Source of the DNA: Mesonia ostreae
GTDB taxonomy: Bacteria > Bacteroidota > Bacteroidia > Flavobacteriales > Flavobacteriaceae
DNA length: 64,000 nt
Assembly: GCF_031845265.1 (NCBI RefSeq)
Contig: NZ_JAVRBG010000002.1
Coordinates: 1-64,000, forward strand
Direction of reading: 5' to 3'
Positions 51,354 through 62,800 of this stretch are shown here, piece after piece (the stretch's first letter is position 1; every line of letters starts with the position of its first letter). The position numbers and the translations under genes are program-made. Below the pieces are notes generated by a model. The model did no database searches. It was not told the origin of the DNA and saw nothing but the letters and a program-made list of their open reading frames with translations.

Positions 51354-52277
51354 TTGTCTAACACCGAAAAATATTCTAAACTCATTAAAGCCGAAGCAAA
51401 ACGCTTGGGATTTATGTCTTGCGGTATAAGCAAAGCGGGCTTTTTAGAAGAAGAAGCGCCACGTTTAGAAGATTACTTGAATAATAACAGACACGGAGAG
51501 ATGAAATGGTTAGAAAATCATTTTGACAAGCGACTAGATCCAACTCTGCTCGTACCTGGAGCCAAAAGTGTGGTGTCGCTGTTGCTGAATTATTATCCCG
51601 AAGAACAACAAGATGACGACACGTATAAAATTAGTAAATACGCTTACGGAAGAGATTATCATTTTGTAATTAAGGATAAACTTAAAGCTTTGCTTTCCCA
51701 CATCCGCGAAGAAATTGGAGAGGTGGGAGGACGCGCTTTTGTAGATTCTGCTCCCGTAATGGATAAAGCTTGGGCGGCAAAAAGTGGTTTAGGCTGGGTT
51801 GGCAAACACACGCTGTTATTGTCAAAAAAAACAGGCTCTTTTTATTGCGTAGCCGAATTGATTATCGATTTAGACTTAGAATATGATACTCCAGTAACCG
51901 ACCATTGCGGAAACTGTACCGCCTGCATAGATGCCTGCCCAACTGATGCGATTTATGAGCCTTATAAAGTAGATGGCAGCAAATGTATTTCGTATTATAC
52001 CATTGAATTAAAAAATGAAATTCCCGTTTCAGAACAAGGGAAGTTTAACGATTGGATGTTTGGTTGTGATATCTGCCAGAATGTTTGTCCGTGGAATCGC
52101 TTTTCTAAATCTCACAATGAACCGCTGTTTGATCCGCATCCAGATTTACTAGAGATGGATAAAAAGGATTGGGAAGAACTCACGCAAGAGACTTTTGGGA
52201 AGATTTTCCAAAAATCTGCCGTCAAGCGGACAAAGTTCTCAGGATTAAAAAGGAATATCGATTTTTTAAAAGACTAA
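51354..52277 (+). CDS. queG: Epoxyqueuosine reductase QueG, TTG start
   Basis: QueG carries out the last step of queuosine synthesis in tRNA, reducing epoxyqueuosine with cobalamin and iron-sulfur clusters. The 307-residue protein has the cobalamin-binding N-terminal region (GFMSCGISKAGFLEEEAPRL), AYGRDYHFVIKDKL and the catalytic-Asp region RAFVDSAPVMDKAWAAKSGLGWVGKHTLL. Two [4Fe-4S] clusters are bound by CGNCTACIDACP and CDICQNVCPWN. The initiation codon is TTG: no in-frame ATG is upstream, and the next Met (residue 18) would remove conserved residues. Length agrees with bacterial QueG lacking C-terminal HEAT repeats. Confidence 0.93.
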   Translation: MSNTEKYSKLIKAEAKRLGFMSCGISKAGFLEEEAPRLEDYLNNNRHGEMKWLENHFDKRLDPTLLVPGAKSVVSLLLNYYPEEQQDDDTYKISKYAYGRDYHFVIKDKLKALLSHIREEIGEVGGRAFVDSAPVMDKAWAAKSGLGWVGKHTLLLSKKTGSFYCVAELIIDLDLEYDTPVTDHCGNCTACIDACPTDAIYEPYKVDGSKCISYYTIELKNEIPVSEQGKFNDWMFGCDICQNVCPWNRFSKSHNEPLFDPHPDLLEMDKKDWEELTQETFGKIFQKSAVKRTKFSGLKRNIDFLKD

Positions 52278-52304
52278 GTTAGAGAAAGTGCTTTTAGAAT
52301 CACG

Positions 52305-52464
52305 ACTCTTTGACCCACGACCCAATACTCTTTGACCCATGATTTTAAGATCGCATATTACGAATACACGAAAAACTATAAACCAACAACAAAAAACGAA
52401 AAACGAGGTTTCGATACAAAATTCTAGAAAAGAACTGTCAACCTGAATTTATTTCAGGATCTCA
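52305..52464. repeat. Short direct repeat and one CTGAA-type palindromic repeat
   Basis: ACTCTTTGACCCAyGA occurs twice (52305-52320 and 52327-52342). CTGTCAACCTGAATTTATTT with CAGGATCTCA (52435-52464) is a close relative of the element ends at 12434-12545. The spacer 52278-52571 is otherwise non-coding. Confidence 0.6.
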
Positions 52465-52571
52465 TGAAGAATTAGATAAATCATACAACAGTATTTTCTC
52501 CCGATTAAAAAGATTTACAAAAAAACTTGTAATAAATTCATCTTTCTATCACTAACTAAGAAAAGGAAGTT

Positions 52572-53066
52572 TTGAGTAGAGATTTTTATACACAGTTTAT
52601 TTTACCTTATGTAGGCATCATAATTAAAATTTGTAGGGCTTATACAGATAATGAAGAAGATTTTCAAGATTATTACCAAGAGGTATGTCTTCAGCTATGG
52701 AAAAGCCGAGATAATTTTAAAGGTGAATCCAAATGGTCTACTTGGGTGTACCGCATTTCTCTTAATGTTTCCCTCTCGCTATTGAGAAAAGATAAGAAAA
52801 TCAGTAAAAAAAGTGTAGAGTTGCCAGCTATAGAAGATAAAGTAGAGGCTGCATCAGATCCTTTTCAGGATGAGTCTTTAAAAATGCTTTACCAAGCCAT
52901 CAAAAAACTTTCAGAAGTAGATCGCGCAATCATTTTACTTTATTTAGAAGAAAAATCCTATCAAGAAATTGCCGAAATCATGGGATTATCTCCAATCAAT
53001 ATCGGCGTTAAAATCAACAGAATTAAGAAAAAACTAAAAACATTACTTCATGGAAAAGTCTATTGA
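52572..53066 (+). CDS. ECF-type RNA polymerase sigma factor, TTG start
   Basis: The 164-residue protein has sigma region 2 (about 1-85, DNEEDFQDYYQEVCLQLWKS followed by RDNFKGESKWSTWVYRIS, the core-binding and -10 reading part). Region 4 (about 108-160) holds KLSEVDRAIILLYLEEKSYQEIAEIMGLSPINIGVKINRIKKKLK, a helix-turn-helix. The start is TTG: an in-frame stop is at 52557-52559 and a GGAAG ribosome-binding-like stretch lies 6 bases before it, rare in this phylum. The gene overlaps the following membrane-protein gene by 17 bases, the common arrangement for a sigma factor and its regulator. Confidence 0.88.
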   Translation: MSRDFYTQFILPYVGIIIKICRAYTDNEEDFQDYYQEVCLQLWKSRDNFKGESKWSTWVYRISLNVSLSLLRKDKKISKKSVELPAIEDKVEAASDPFQDESLKMLYQAIKKLSEVDRAIILLYLEEKSYQEIAEIMGLSPINIGVKINRIKKKLKTLLHGKVY

Positions 53067-53658
53067 AAACATTTGGAAAGAAGGTTTTGAGGCGGAAACA
53101 AAACTTAGCGCACCTGCTATAGCCAATTTTTACGATAAAAAATCTAAATTAATTACGCAGAAGATTAATAAACGCACCAAAAAAGATAATTTAAGTCTTC
53201 TTCCCGTGGCTCTTATAATATCTGCCATTTTGGTATTTATGGGAGAGTTTTTTTTAGCTATTTACAATGCCGTATTAATTGTAGCCTTGTTCTTTGCCAA
53301 TAAAAAAATGCTAAGAGACCTTAATTCTATCAACATACAAGATAACACTTACTACTATCTTCTCAATTATAAAAAGCAAGTCAAGAAGATTATAAAATCT
53401 TCCACTTTGATAGCGGGCTTAGGTTTTCCGATGGTCATTATTCCCGCCTATTGGGTCTTTTTTCAAGATACCAAGGTTATGATAAAGCTCCAAGAAATGG
53501 ATTCTATTTTAGCTATGATGCTCGTTGCAGGCTTGGCCTTGTTTTTTTCTATCGTTGCTATTTCTGGCTACAAGCTTAGTAATAAAATGATGTATGGAAA
53601 CTTGTTGGAGAGATTAGAAAGTACGATTGAAGATATGGAAGAGTTAATGAAAGATTAA
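53050..53658 (+). CDS. Membrane protein, likely partner of the sigma factor
   Basis: The 202-residue protein has about four hydrophobic segments (near 50-66, 68-83, 118-138 and 150-172) with a soluble N terminus of about 48 residues and a charged C-terminal helix. The N terminus MEKSIENIWKEGFEAETKLS is amphipathic and could hold the sigma factor, as anti-sigma domains do, but no ZAS motif (HxxxCxxC) is present. The 17-base overlap with the sigma gene argues for co-regulation. I cannot assign the family from sequence alone. Confidence 0.6.
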   Translation: MEKSIENIWKEGFEAETKLSAPAIANFYDKKSKLITQKINKRTKKDNLSLLPVALIISAILVFMGEFFLAIYNAVLIVALFFANKKMLRDLNSINIQDNTYYYLLNYKKQVKKIIKSSTLIAGLGFPMVIIPAYWVFFQDTKVMIKLQEMDSILAMMLVAGLALFFSIVAISGYKLSNKMMYGNLLERLESTIEDMEELMKD

Positions 53659-53857
53659 AAAACTAACTGCTTTGAAGTCAGGATTCATTTTTTCTGGGAA
53701 GAGAAAGACTTCCGTAAAGTAGGTATTTGTGATATTTTCTTCGGAATGAAGACTTACACATGTATGTTTACGAGTTGATATAAAGTCTATACTCTCACTT
53801 TCTCTTCATTTCGTAAAAAGTATTCTGTTTTTAGCTACCTCGAAAAACAAAGCTTGC

Positions 53858-53865
53858 TATATTTG
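53858..53865 (+). promoter_or_regulatory. -7 promoter box of maeB
   Basis: TATATTTG fits TAnnTTTG, 22 bases before the ATG at 53888. The -33 TTG is not placed at the expected distance. Confidence 0.45.
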
Positions 53866-53887
53866 TAGGAAAGAAAAAAATAACGAG

Positions 53888-56194
53888 ATGCCCAGCAACG
53901 AAAGACAGAGAAGAGAAGCATTAGTATATCACGCTAAGCCAAAACCAGGAAAGATAGAAGTGGTGCCTACCAAAAAATATGCAACCCAAAGAGATTTAGC
54001 ATTAGCTTACTCCCCAGGAGTGGCTGCACCTTGTTTAGAAATTGAAAAAGATAAGAATAACAGTTATAAGTATACTTCTAAAGGTAATTTAGTGGCGGTA
54101 ATCTCTAACGGAACAGCCGTTTTAGGATTAGGAGATATAGGTCCTGAAGCCTCTAAGCCCGTAATGGAAGGAAAAGGACTTTTGTTTAAAATTTTTGCTG
54201 ATATTGATGTATTCGATATTGAGGTAGATACCAAAGATGTAGAAGAATTTATAGCTACAGTAAAACGCATTGCACCTACTTTTGGCGGAATTAACCTAGA
54301 AGATATTAAAGCTCCAGAAGCTTTTGAAATAGAGCGTAGGCTTAAAGAAGAGTTAGACATTCCTGTAATGCACGATGACCAACACGGGACCGCAATTATT
54401 TCCGCGGCAGCGCTATTAAACGCAGTAGAGCTGGCAGGTAAAAAGATGGAAGAGGTAAAGATTGTGGTAAGTGGAGCCGGTGCTGCTGCAGTATCTTGCT
54501 CTAGATTGTATAAATCTTTTGGAGCCAAGGCAGAAAATATGGTCATGATTGATAGTAAGGGTGTTATTAGGAGTGATCGAGAAAATCTAACAGATGAAAA
54601 GAGAGAGTTTGCTTCTCATAGAATTATAGATAGCTTAGATGATGCGATGAAAGATGCCGATGTGTTTGTAGGACTTTCTGTTGCAGACATTGTAACGCCA
54701 GCGATGTTGCTTAGTATGGCAGATAATCCTATCGTTTTCGCTATGGCCAACCCAGATCCAGAAATCGATTATGACTTGGCGGTAAATACGAGGAAAGATC
54801 TTATTATGGCTACAGGAAGAAGCGACCATCCTAACCAAGTAAACAACGTGCTTGGGTTTCCATTTATCTTTAGAGGTGCGTTAGATGTGAGAGCAAGTAA
54901 GATCAACGAAGAAATGAAAAAAGCGGCAGTGCGAGCCTTAGCAAATTTAGCTAAACAAGCAGTGCCAGAACAGGTAAATATCGCCTACGGAGAAACCAAA
55001 CTTAATTTTGGTAGAGAATATATAATCCCCAAACCTTTTGATCCTCGTTTGTTGACAGAAGTGCCTCCAGCGGTAGCGAAAGCAGCAATGGAAAGCGGTG
55101 TAGCCAAAGAACCTATTGAAGATTGGCAGCGTTATGAGGATGAATTGTATGAGCGTTTAGGAGGTGATAATAAAATTACGAGATTGCTTCTCAATAGAGC
55201 TAAAATGAATCCGAAGCGGGTGGTTTATGCAGAAGCAGATCATTTAGATGTGCTAAAAGCTGCTCAAATAAGTAGAGATGAAGGCGTTTGTAAGCCTATC
55301 TTGTTGGGAAGAAGAGAAGTTATTCTTGAATTGATGCAAGAAATTGAATTTGAGAATGGAGATGATATTGTGATTATCGATCCAAAATCTGATGAGCAAA
55401 AAGAACAGGTAAACGCTTACGCGGAAAAATACTGGGAAACGAGTCAGCGGAAAGGAGTTACTTTATACGAAGCTCAAAAACTATTAAGAGAGCGTAATTA
55501 TTTTGCAGCGATGATGGTGAATGAAGGAGATGCAGATGCACTTTTATCTGGTTATTCTAGGGCGTATCCTACCGTGGTAAGACCCATTTTAGATTTAATT
55601 GGAATGGCTAAAGGTGTTTCTAGAATTGCAGCCACGAACTTGATGAATACTTCGAGAGGCCCATTATTTATTAGTGATACCTCCATTAACATTAATCCTT
55701 CCGCAGGAGATTTAGCACGTATTGCAAAGATGACGAGTTATATTCTTAAAATGTTTGGAATGGAGCCTGTAATGGCCATGATTTCTTACGCCAATTACGG
55801 CTCCTCACATCACCCTGAAGCTAGGAAAGTAAAAGATGCTGTAGAAATTCTTCATGCCAAAAGTCCAGAGTTACTGGTGGATGGAGAATTACAAGTAGAT
55901 TTTGCTTTAAATAAGGAGATGCTACAAAGCAAATTTCCGTTTTCAAAACTGGCAGGAAGAAAAGTGAACGCATTAATTTTTCCTAATTTAGATTCGGCTA
56001 ATTCTAATTATAAACTCATTAAAGAACTTAATAAGGCAGATTCTATTGGTCCTATTATGATGGGCTTAAAGAAGCCCGCACATATTTTACAATTGGGAGC
56101 AAGTGTAGAAGAGATGGTGAATATGACAGCTGTTGCCGTAATCGATGCACAAGAAAAAGATAAAAAAAGGCAAGCCGAATTAAGTATAGAGTAA
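53888..56194 (+). CDS. maeB: NADP-dependent malic enzyme (MaeB type, with phosphotransacetylase-like domain)
   Basis: It decarboxylates malate to pyruvate, forming NADPH. The 768-residue protein has the malic-enzyme part (about 1-425): LALAYSPGVAAPCLEI, GDIGPEASKPVMEGKGLLFK, MHDDQHGTAI and the Rossmann motif VVSGAGAAAVSC, followed by FAMANPDPEI. The C-terminal part (about 430-760) is a phosphate acetyl/butyryltransferase-like domain (SGYSRAYPTVVRPILDLIG, ISDTSININPSA) that in MaeB serves regulation by acetyl-CoA and not catalysis. Length fits MaeB. It is followed by ruvA after 81 bases. Confidence 0.95.
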   Translation: MPSNERQRREALVYHAKPKPGKIEVVPTKKYATQRDLALAYSPGVAAPCLEIEKDKNNSYKYTSKGNLVAVISNGTAVLGLGDIGPEASKPVMEGKGLLFKIFADIDVFDIEVDTKDVEEFIATVKRIAPTFGGINLEDIKAPEAFEIERRLKEELDIPVMHDDQHGTAIISAAALLNAVELAGKKMEEVKIVVSGAGAAAVSCSRLYKSFGAKAENMVMIDSKGVIRSDRENLTDEKREFASHRIIDSLDDAMKDADVFVGLSVADIVTPAMLLSMADNPIVFAMANPDPEIDYDLAVNTRKDLIMATGRSDHPNQVNNVLGFPFIFRGALDVRASKINEEMKKAAVRALANLAKQAVPEQVNIAYGETKLNFGREYIIPKPFDPRLLTEVPPAVAKAAMESGVAKEPIEDWQRYEDELYERLGGDNKITRLLLNRAKMNPKRVVYAEADHLDVLKAAQISRDEGVCKPILLGRREVILELMQEIEFENGDDIVIIDPKSDEQKEQVNAYAEKYWETSQRKGVTLYEAQKLLRERNYFAAMMVNEGDADALLSGYSRAYPTVVRPILDLIGMAKGVSRIAATNLMNTSRGPLFISDTSININPSAGDLARIAKMTSYILKMFGMEPVMAMISYANYGSSHHPEARKVKDAVEILHAKSPELLVDGELQVDFALNKEMLQSKFPFSKLAGRKVNALIFPNLDSANSNYKLIKELNKADSIGPIMMGLKKPAHILQLGASVEEMVNMTAVAVIDAQEKDKKRQAELSIE

Positions 56195-56275
56195 TTTGAT
56201 TGTTAAACTAAGAGATTAGGGTTTCGCTATCTTAATAAATTTCCTACATTTGAAGTTTTAACGTTTGCTTAACTT

Positions 56276-56857
56276 ATGATAGAATACCTGAAAGGAAAAA
56301 TGACCCAGAAAAATCCTACAGATGTAACTGTAGAATGCGGAGGAGTTGGGTATTTCTTAAATATATCTTTGCATACTTTTTCTTTATTACCAGAAAATGA
56401 GAATATTCTTATCTACACCTATTTACAGGTAAGAGAAGATGCGCATACGCTATTTGGGTTTATGGAAAAATCTGAGCGAGAAATGTTCAAAAAGCTCATT
56501 TCTGTATCGGGAATTGGAGCAAGTATCGCGAGAACCATGCTTTCTTCTTTGAGTCCTGCCCAGATTGTAGAAGCCATAACGACAGAAAATGTGCCAGAGA
56601 TTCAAAGCGTTAAAGGAATTGGAGCAAAAACAGCCCAAAGAGTTATTATAGATTTGAAAGATAAGTTGGGAGAAATTGAAGCTTCGGGGCAAATTTCTAC
56701 AGTCCAACGCAATAGCCATAAAGATGAAGCGTTATCAGCATTAGAAACACTTGGATATACCAGAAAACAATCTGAAAAATTAGTTTCGAAAATCATTAAA
56801 AGTGATGAAAGTGCTTCCGTAGAAACGATAATTAAGCTTGCTTTAAAAAACCTTTAA
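56276..56857 (+). CDS. ruvA: Holliday junction helicase subunit RuvA
   Basis: RuvA binds four-way junctions and loads RuvB. The 193-residue protein has the N-terminal OB fold (MIEYLKGKMTQKNPTDVTVECGGVGYFLNISL). Two helix-hairpin-helix motifs follow (VSGIGASIARTMLSSLSP and VKGIGAKTAQRVIIDLKDKL), then the C-terminal UBA-like RuvB-binding domain (KDEALSALETLGYTRKQSEKLV). Length is normal. It ends 6 bases before the TTG of sprA, so the pair is probably co-transcribed. Confidence 0.96.
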   Translation: MIEYLKGKMTQKNPTDVTVECGGVGYFLNISLHTFSLLPENENILIYTYLQVREDAHTLFGFMEKSEREMFKKLISVSGIGASIARTMLSSLSPAQIVEAITTENVPEIQSVKGIGAKTAQRVIIDLKDKLGEIEASGQISTVQRNSHKDEALSALETLGYTRKQSEKLVSKIIKSDESASVETIIKLALKNL

Positions 56858-56863
56858 TATAAA

Positions 56864-59800
56864 TTGAAAAATATTTACTCCCACCATAAAGGATATAGAA
56901 GTACTTATATACTTATTTTTTTCTTATTGAGCTGTAGCCTAGTGTTCAGTCAAGAAGAAACCTCTCAAGATTCTACAAAAACAGGATATTCTACCGGAAA
57001 TGTGCAATTGCCAAATCCTAGTAGTATAGAGCAAAAGTATACCTATGATCCTATTCTAGACCGCTATATTTATACCGAAAAAATTGGTCGGGTAAATGTA
57101 GAATACCCAATGGTTTTAACTCCAGACGAGTATAGAGACTTGATTTTGCAGTCGCAGATGAAAGATTATTTTAAACAAAAATCGGATGCTATTGCGGGAA
57201 GAACTGAAAACGCCGAAGAAGAGCAAAGAAACTTGTTGCCTATTTTCTATGTAAACAATAGCTTTTTTGAGAGCATTTTTGGTGGAAGTGAAATAGAAGT
57301 AATTCCTCAAGGATCTGTAGAAGTAGATTTAGGGGTTTTATATACCAAGCAAGATAATCCTGCGCTTTCTCCTCGTAACCGAAGCAGTTTTACCTTCGAT
57401 TTTAATCAGCGTATTAGCTTGAGTTTGTTGGGAAAAGTGGGAACACGCTTGGAGGTAAACGCAAACTACGATACAGAATCTACGTTTGATTTTCAGAATC
57501 AAATTAAATTAGATTACACGCCAGATGAAGATGATATTGTAAGAAAAATTGAAGTGGGTAACGTAAGTATGCCGCTTAATAGTTCTTTAATTCAGGGCGC
57601 GCAGAGTTTATTTGGAGTGAAAACGCAGCTTCAGTTTGGAAAAACTACGATTACGGGTGTTTTCTCTGAGCAAAATTCAGAAAGACAAACCACTAATATT
57701 CAGGGAGGAGGAGCTGTTCAAGAATTTGAGAAATTTATCTTGGATTATGACGAAAACAGACACTTCTTTTTAGCGCATTATTTTAGAAATCAATATAATA
57801 AATCGCTTCAGAATTATCCATTTATCAATAGTAACATTCAGGTAACCCGCGTACAAATCTGGGTAACCAATAGAACAAATTCTACGCAAGCCTTAACCAA
57901 TGCGAGAAATATTGTAGCTATTCAAGATTTAGGGGAATCAGATCCTGAAAATGTAGGAGTTTTAAACGACCAAAACGGAAACCCTATTAACCCACCAGGA
58001 TTTGCAAGTTTTTTAAATTCTACACCGGGAGCTTATCCAAGCAACTCGAATAACGACTTTAATCCATTGGGAATTACAGGGCCGCAACAATCTGTGTTAA
58101 CATCGGCGATTCGTGATGTAGCTACGGTAGATCAAGGTTTTGGTGCTAACTCTGGAGATGTAGATGAAGGAGTAGATTATGCTAAGTTAGAAAATGCTAG
58201 ACAATTAGAGCCTAATGAATATTCCCTAAATACCCAGTTGGGATATGTTTCTTTAAATCAAAGAATTAGCAATGATGAGGTCTTGGCTGTAGCTTTTCAA
58301 TATACGGTAAACGGACAAGTGTATCAAGTAGGAGAATTTGCGAACGATGGCGTACAAGCTACTCAAGGCGGAATTAATCCTAACAACAACCCAAACAACC
58401 CAAATAATCCAAATAACCCGAATGATCCTAACCAAAATGTGATTGCCATTAATCAAAATTTGGTGGTGAAACTTTTAAAGAGTCCTATCACGAATGTGAA
58501 TGAACCTATTTGGGATTTGATGATGAAAAATATCTATAGCCTAGATGCTTTTCAATTGGAAAAAGAAGATTTTAGGTTTAATATTTTATATACAGATCCG
58601 CAGCCGCTTAACTATATCAATCCGGCGCCAAACTCCTCTACACCATTACCAGAAGATGTAGAAGACGAGAATTTACTAAGTGTTTTTAACTTAGATAATT
58701 TAAATCTAAACAATGACCCAGTAGTTGACGGAGATGGTTTCTTTGATTATGTCCCCGGATTAACTATAGATCCCGAAAACGGTCGAATTATTTTTACTTC
58801 CGTAGAACCTTTTGGAGAATATTTATTTGAAAAGTTAGATAACAACCCTAACGGCGGAAATGAAGATTATAACGATATCAATACCTATAACGAAAACCAA
58901 TCTAAATATGTATTTAGAGCGCTTTATAAGACTACAAAAACACAAGCGGAACAGGAGCAAGCCGATAAAAATAAGTTTCAGTTAAAAGGTAGTTATAAAT
59001 CGAGTGGACAAGACGGGATTCCTATTGGAGCATTTAATGTGCCTCAAGGATCTGTAACGGTAACTGCTGGAGGTCGTGTGTTGCAAGAAGGTGTAGATTA
59101 TACGGTAGATTATCAATTGGGAAGAGTTAAAATTTTGGATGAAGCTCTTTTGGCTTCAGATACGCCTATCCAAGTTTCTACAGAGAACAATGCTTTATTT
59201 GGGCAGCAAACCAAGAGATTTACAGGTATAGATGTTCAGCATCAATTTAGCGAAGACTTTTTAATAGGTGGTACCTATCTTAATTTAAATGAAAGACCGC
59301 TTACGCAGAAATCTAATTACAGTTACGAGCCTATCAATAACTCGATGTATGGGTTTAACTTAAATTACTCTACGGAAGTTCCATTTTTTACTAGACTTGT
59401 AAATAAACTTCCTAATATAGATACCGATGTAGAATCTAATTTCTCTGTTCGTGGAGAGTTTGCATATCTACAACCAGGTTCTCCAAAAGGAGATGATTTT
59501 AACGGAGTTGCTACTTCTTATGTAGATGATTTTGAAGCTTCACAAACTTCCATTTCTGTAATGACGCCTCTTTCTTGGTCATTGTCTAGTGCGCCTATTG
59601 GGTTTGGAGGAGAAAAAGCGAATAATGATTTAGCTTCAGGATATAAAAGAGCAAAATTAAATTGGTACACGATAGATCCTATTTTTTATACGAGTCAGCG
59701 TCCTAACGGAATCACCGATGCCGATCTTTCTACCTATGCGACTAGAAGAGTTTTTATAGATGAAATTTTCCCGAATACAGATATCGTTCAGGGGCAGACG

Positions 59801-62800
59801 CAAGCTATTTATACCTTAGATCTTAGTTTTGACCCGAGAGAGCGTGGGGCATATAACTTTAATCCTTCCGCAGCAGGAACGAATACATTACCTAATCCCA
59901 ACGAGAATTTTGGCGGAATTACACGAGAAATTACCACAACCAACTTTGAACAATCCAATGTAGAATTTATAGAATTTTGGGTGATGGATCCTTTTATCTA
60001 TCAGGAAAATAATGCCATTAACGAAGGGAAAATTACCTTCAACTTGGGAAGTATTTCTGAAGATGTTTTAAAAGACGGAAGAAAGCAATACGAAAATGGT
60101 TTACCTAAAGATGGATCTGCAGGAAGCACCATAGAAACTGCTTTTGGTAGAGTCCCTTCCAATCAATCTTTGGTGTATGCTTTTGATAGTGACGGACAAG
60201 AACGCGTGAATCAGGATTTAGGCTTAAACGGTTTAGATGACGCTTTAGAAGCTCAGAAATTCGCCAGTTTTGCTGGTTTAGAAGATCCCGCCAATGATAA
60301 TTATGAATATTATTTAAGTGCAGAAGGAGATATTCTTAGCAGGTATAAGCGGTACAACGGTTTGCAAGGAAATTCACCTACAGAAGTTGGGCAAAACAAC
60401 AGAGGGAACACTACCATTCCATCTGTAGAAGATGTAAATAGAGACAACACGATGAATACCATAGACAGTTACTTTGAGTACGAAGTTCCTGTATATAGAG
60501 ATATGAGTGTGAACAACAACACCAGTTCTATCGCTGGTATTGATAATGATTATATTACCGATGTAAAAACCTTAAATACTACGCTTCAAAACGGAAGCCA
60601 GATGGATGTGCGTTGGGTGCAGTTTAAAATTCCGTTAAGAACAGATAGTCAGTATTCCGTAAATGGAATTGCAGATTTACGCTCGGTAAGATTTATGCGC
60701 ATGTTCCTTTCCGGATTTAGTGATGATGTCGTCTTACGTTTTGGTACGTTAGACTTGGTAAGAGGAGATTATAGAAGGTATAATCAAGCTTTAGTACCTA
60801 ATGGGAGCGATCCAGAAAACACACCAAATACCACGCTAGAAGTAGCAGCGGTAAGTGAAGAGCAAACTTCAGACTATGTAACTCCGCCAGGAGTGGTAAG
60901 AGAAGAGATGGTGAATAACAACCAAACGATTAGAGAAGACGAACAGTCTTTGTCGCTAACAGTTAAAAAACTAGCTCCGCAAGATTCTAGAGCGGTGTAT
61001 AAGAATTTTCAAATTGATATGCGCCAGTATAAAAATTTAGAAATGTTTTTACACGCAGAGAGTTTACCTTTTCCAGCCCCTACTTTATTGGATGGAGAGC
61101 TAACGGCATTTATTAGAATGGGAACAGATTTTTCTGATAACTTTTACCAAATAGAAATTCCGTTAACCACAAGTGATGAGAACTCCATTCAGCCTAGAGC
61201 GGTTTGGCCTATAGAAAATGATTTAAATTTACCTTTAGAATTGCTTCAGCAAATAAAATCCTTGGTTATAGGAAACAATGCGTACAATTCTATAGATCTA
61301 AATTTCTTTACTTCGGATTTAGTTCCGTCCAATTCGAGCAACGCAGGAGAATTAAGAGTGGGAATTAAAGGAAATCCTAGTTTTGGAAATATTAGAGTCT
61401 TGATGCTGGGATTAAAAAATACAGGAACGACCGATGCTTCAGGTAAAGTTTGGTTTAATGAACTCCGTTTATCCGATTTGAAAAATGAAGGTGGCTGGGC
61501 AGCCGTCTTAAATATGGATACCAATTTCGCTGATTTTGCCACAGTATCTGCCACCGGAAGAAGAAGTACGGTAGGCTTTGGTTCAATTGAGCAAGGACCA
61601 AACCAACGAAGTAGAGAAGATGTAAAACAATACGATGTAGTAGGTAATCTAAATGTTGGGCAATTGCTTCCAAAAAATTGGGGAGTTAAAATTCCATTTA
61701 CCTACAGTCGTGGAGAAGAATTAATTACCCCGCAATACGATCCCGAATATTTAGATTTAGAACTAGAAACACTCCTCGATAATACCCAAGATGATTCCCG
61801 CAGAGATGAACTACAAGAACGAGCAGAAGATTATACGAAAAGACAAAGTGTAAGTGTGATTGGATTGAGAAAAGAGCGAACCAATCCAGATAGAAAGCCT
61901 ATGCCGTATGATGTAGAAAACTTCTCTTTTTCTGGTACGTATAACCAAGAAGATCATAGAGATTTTGAGATAGAAGATGCTCTAAATCAAAATGTAAATA
62001 TAGGGGCAACGTATGATTATGCATTTGCACCTTTAGTGATAGAGCCATTTAAAAACATTAAATTTTTAGATAGTAGCGATTATTATAGACCCATAAAAGA
62101 TTTTAATATCAATCCCTTGCCTTCAAATATTTCAGCAAGTTCTAATATTATAAGACAGTATAATGAGCAACAATACAGAGAGATTAATCTGCCGCCGGGT
62201 TCTATTGGATTGCCAACTTTGTACCAAAGAAATTATACGTTTGATTGGCAATATACCATTAACCATAACCTAACAGAATCACTTAGTTTTAACTTTAATA
62301 GTTCTAATAACCGAATTGTTAGAAACTACATTAATGAGGAGAATATTCAAGATAATACGGTTGGAGTTTGGGATGATTTCTTTGAGATAGGCGATCCCAA
62401 CCAACACTACCAGAGTTTCCAATTAAATTATGATTTACCTTTAGATAAAATTCCATTTTTAGAATTTGTAAGAGCGCAATATTCTTATACAGGGAATTTT
62501 CAATGGCAAAAAGGTTCAGAAATTTTAAAGGATCTTCCAGGGATTCCAAATATTGGAAATAGTGTTCAAAATTCGAATACGCATCAAATCAATGGAACTT
62601 TTGAGATGAATACACTTTACAGGTATTTAGGTTTGGTAAAAAAGAGAGCTACTCGAGCAACAGGAAGAGGACCTCAATTTGGCACCGAAGATGCAAAACC
62701 TAATACTGGTAATAAATTAGGTTTCGCTAGAGATAAGAAAGACGCGGCAAAAGATGCAAAAGATGGTGCTGCAACAGAACTTACAGGAGGCGATAAAGCT

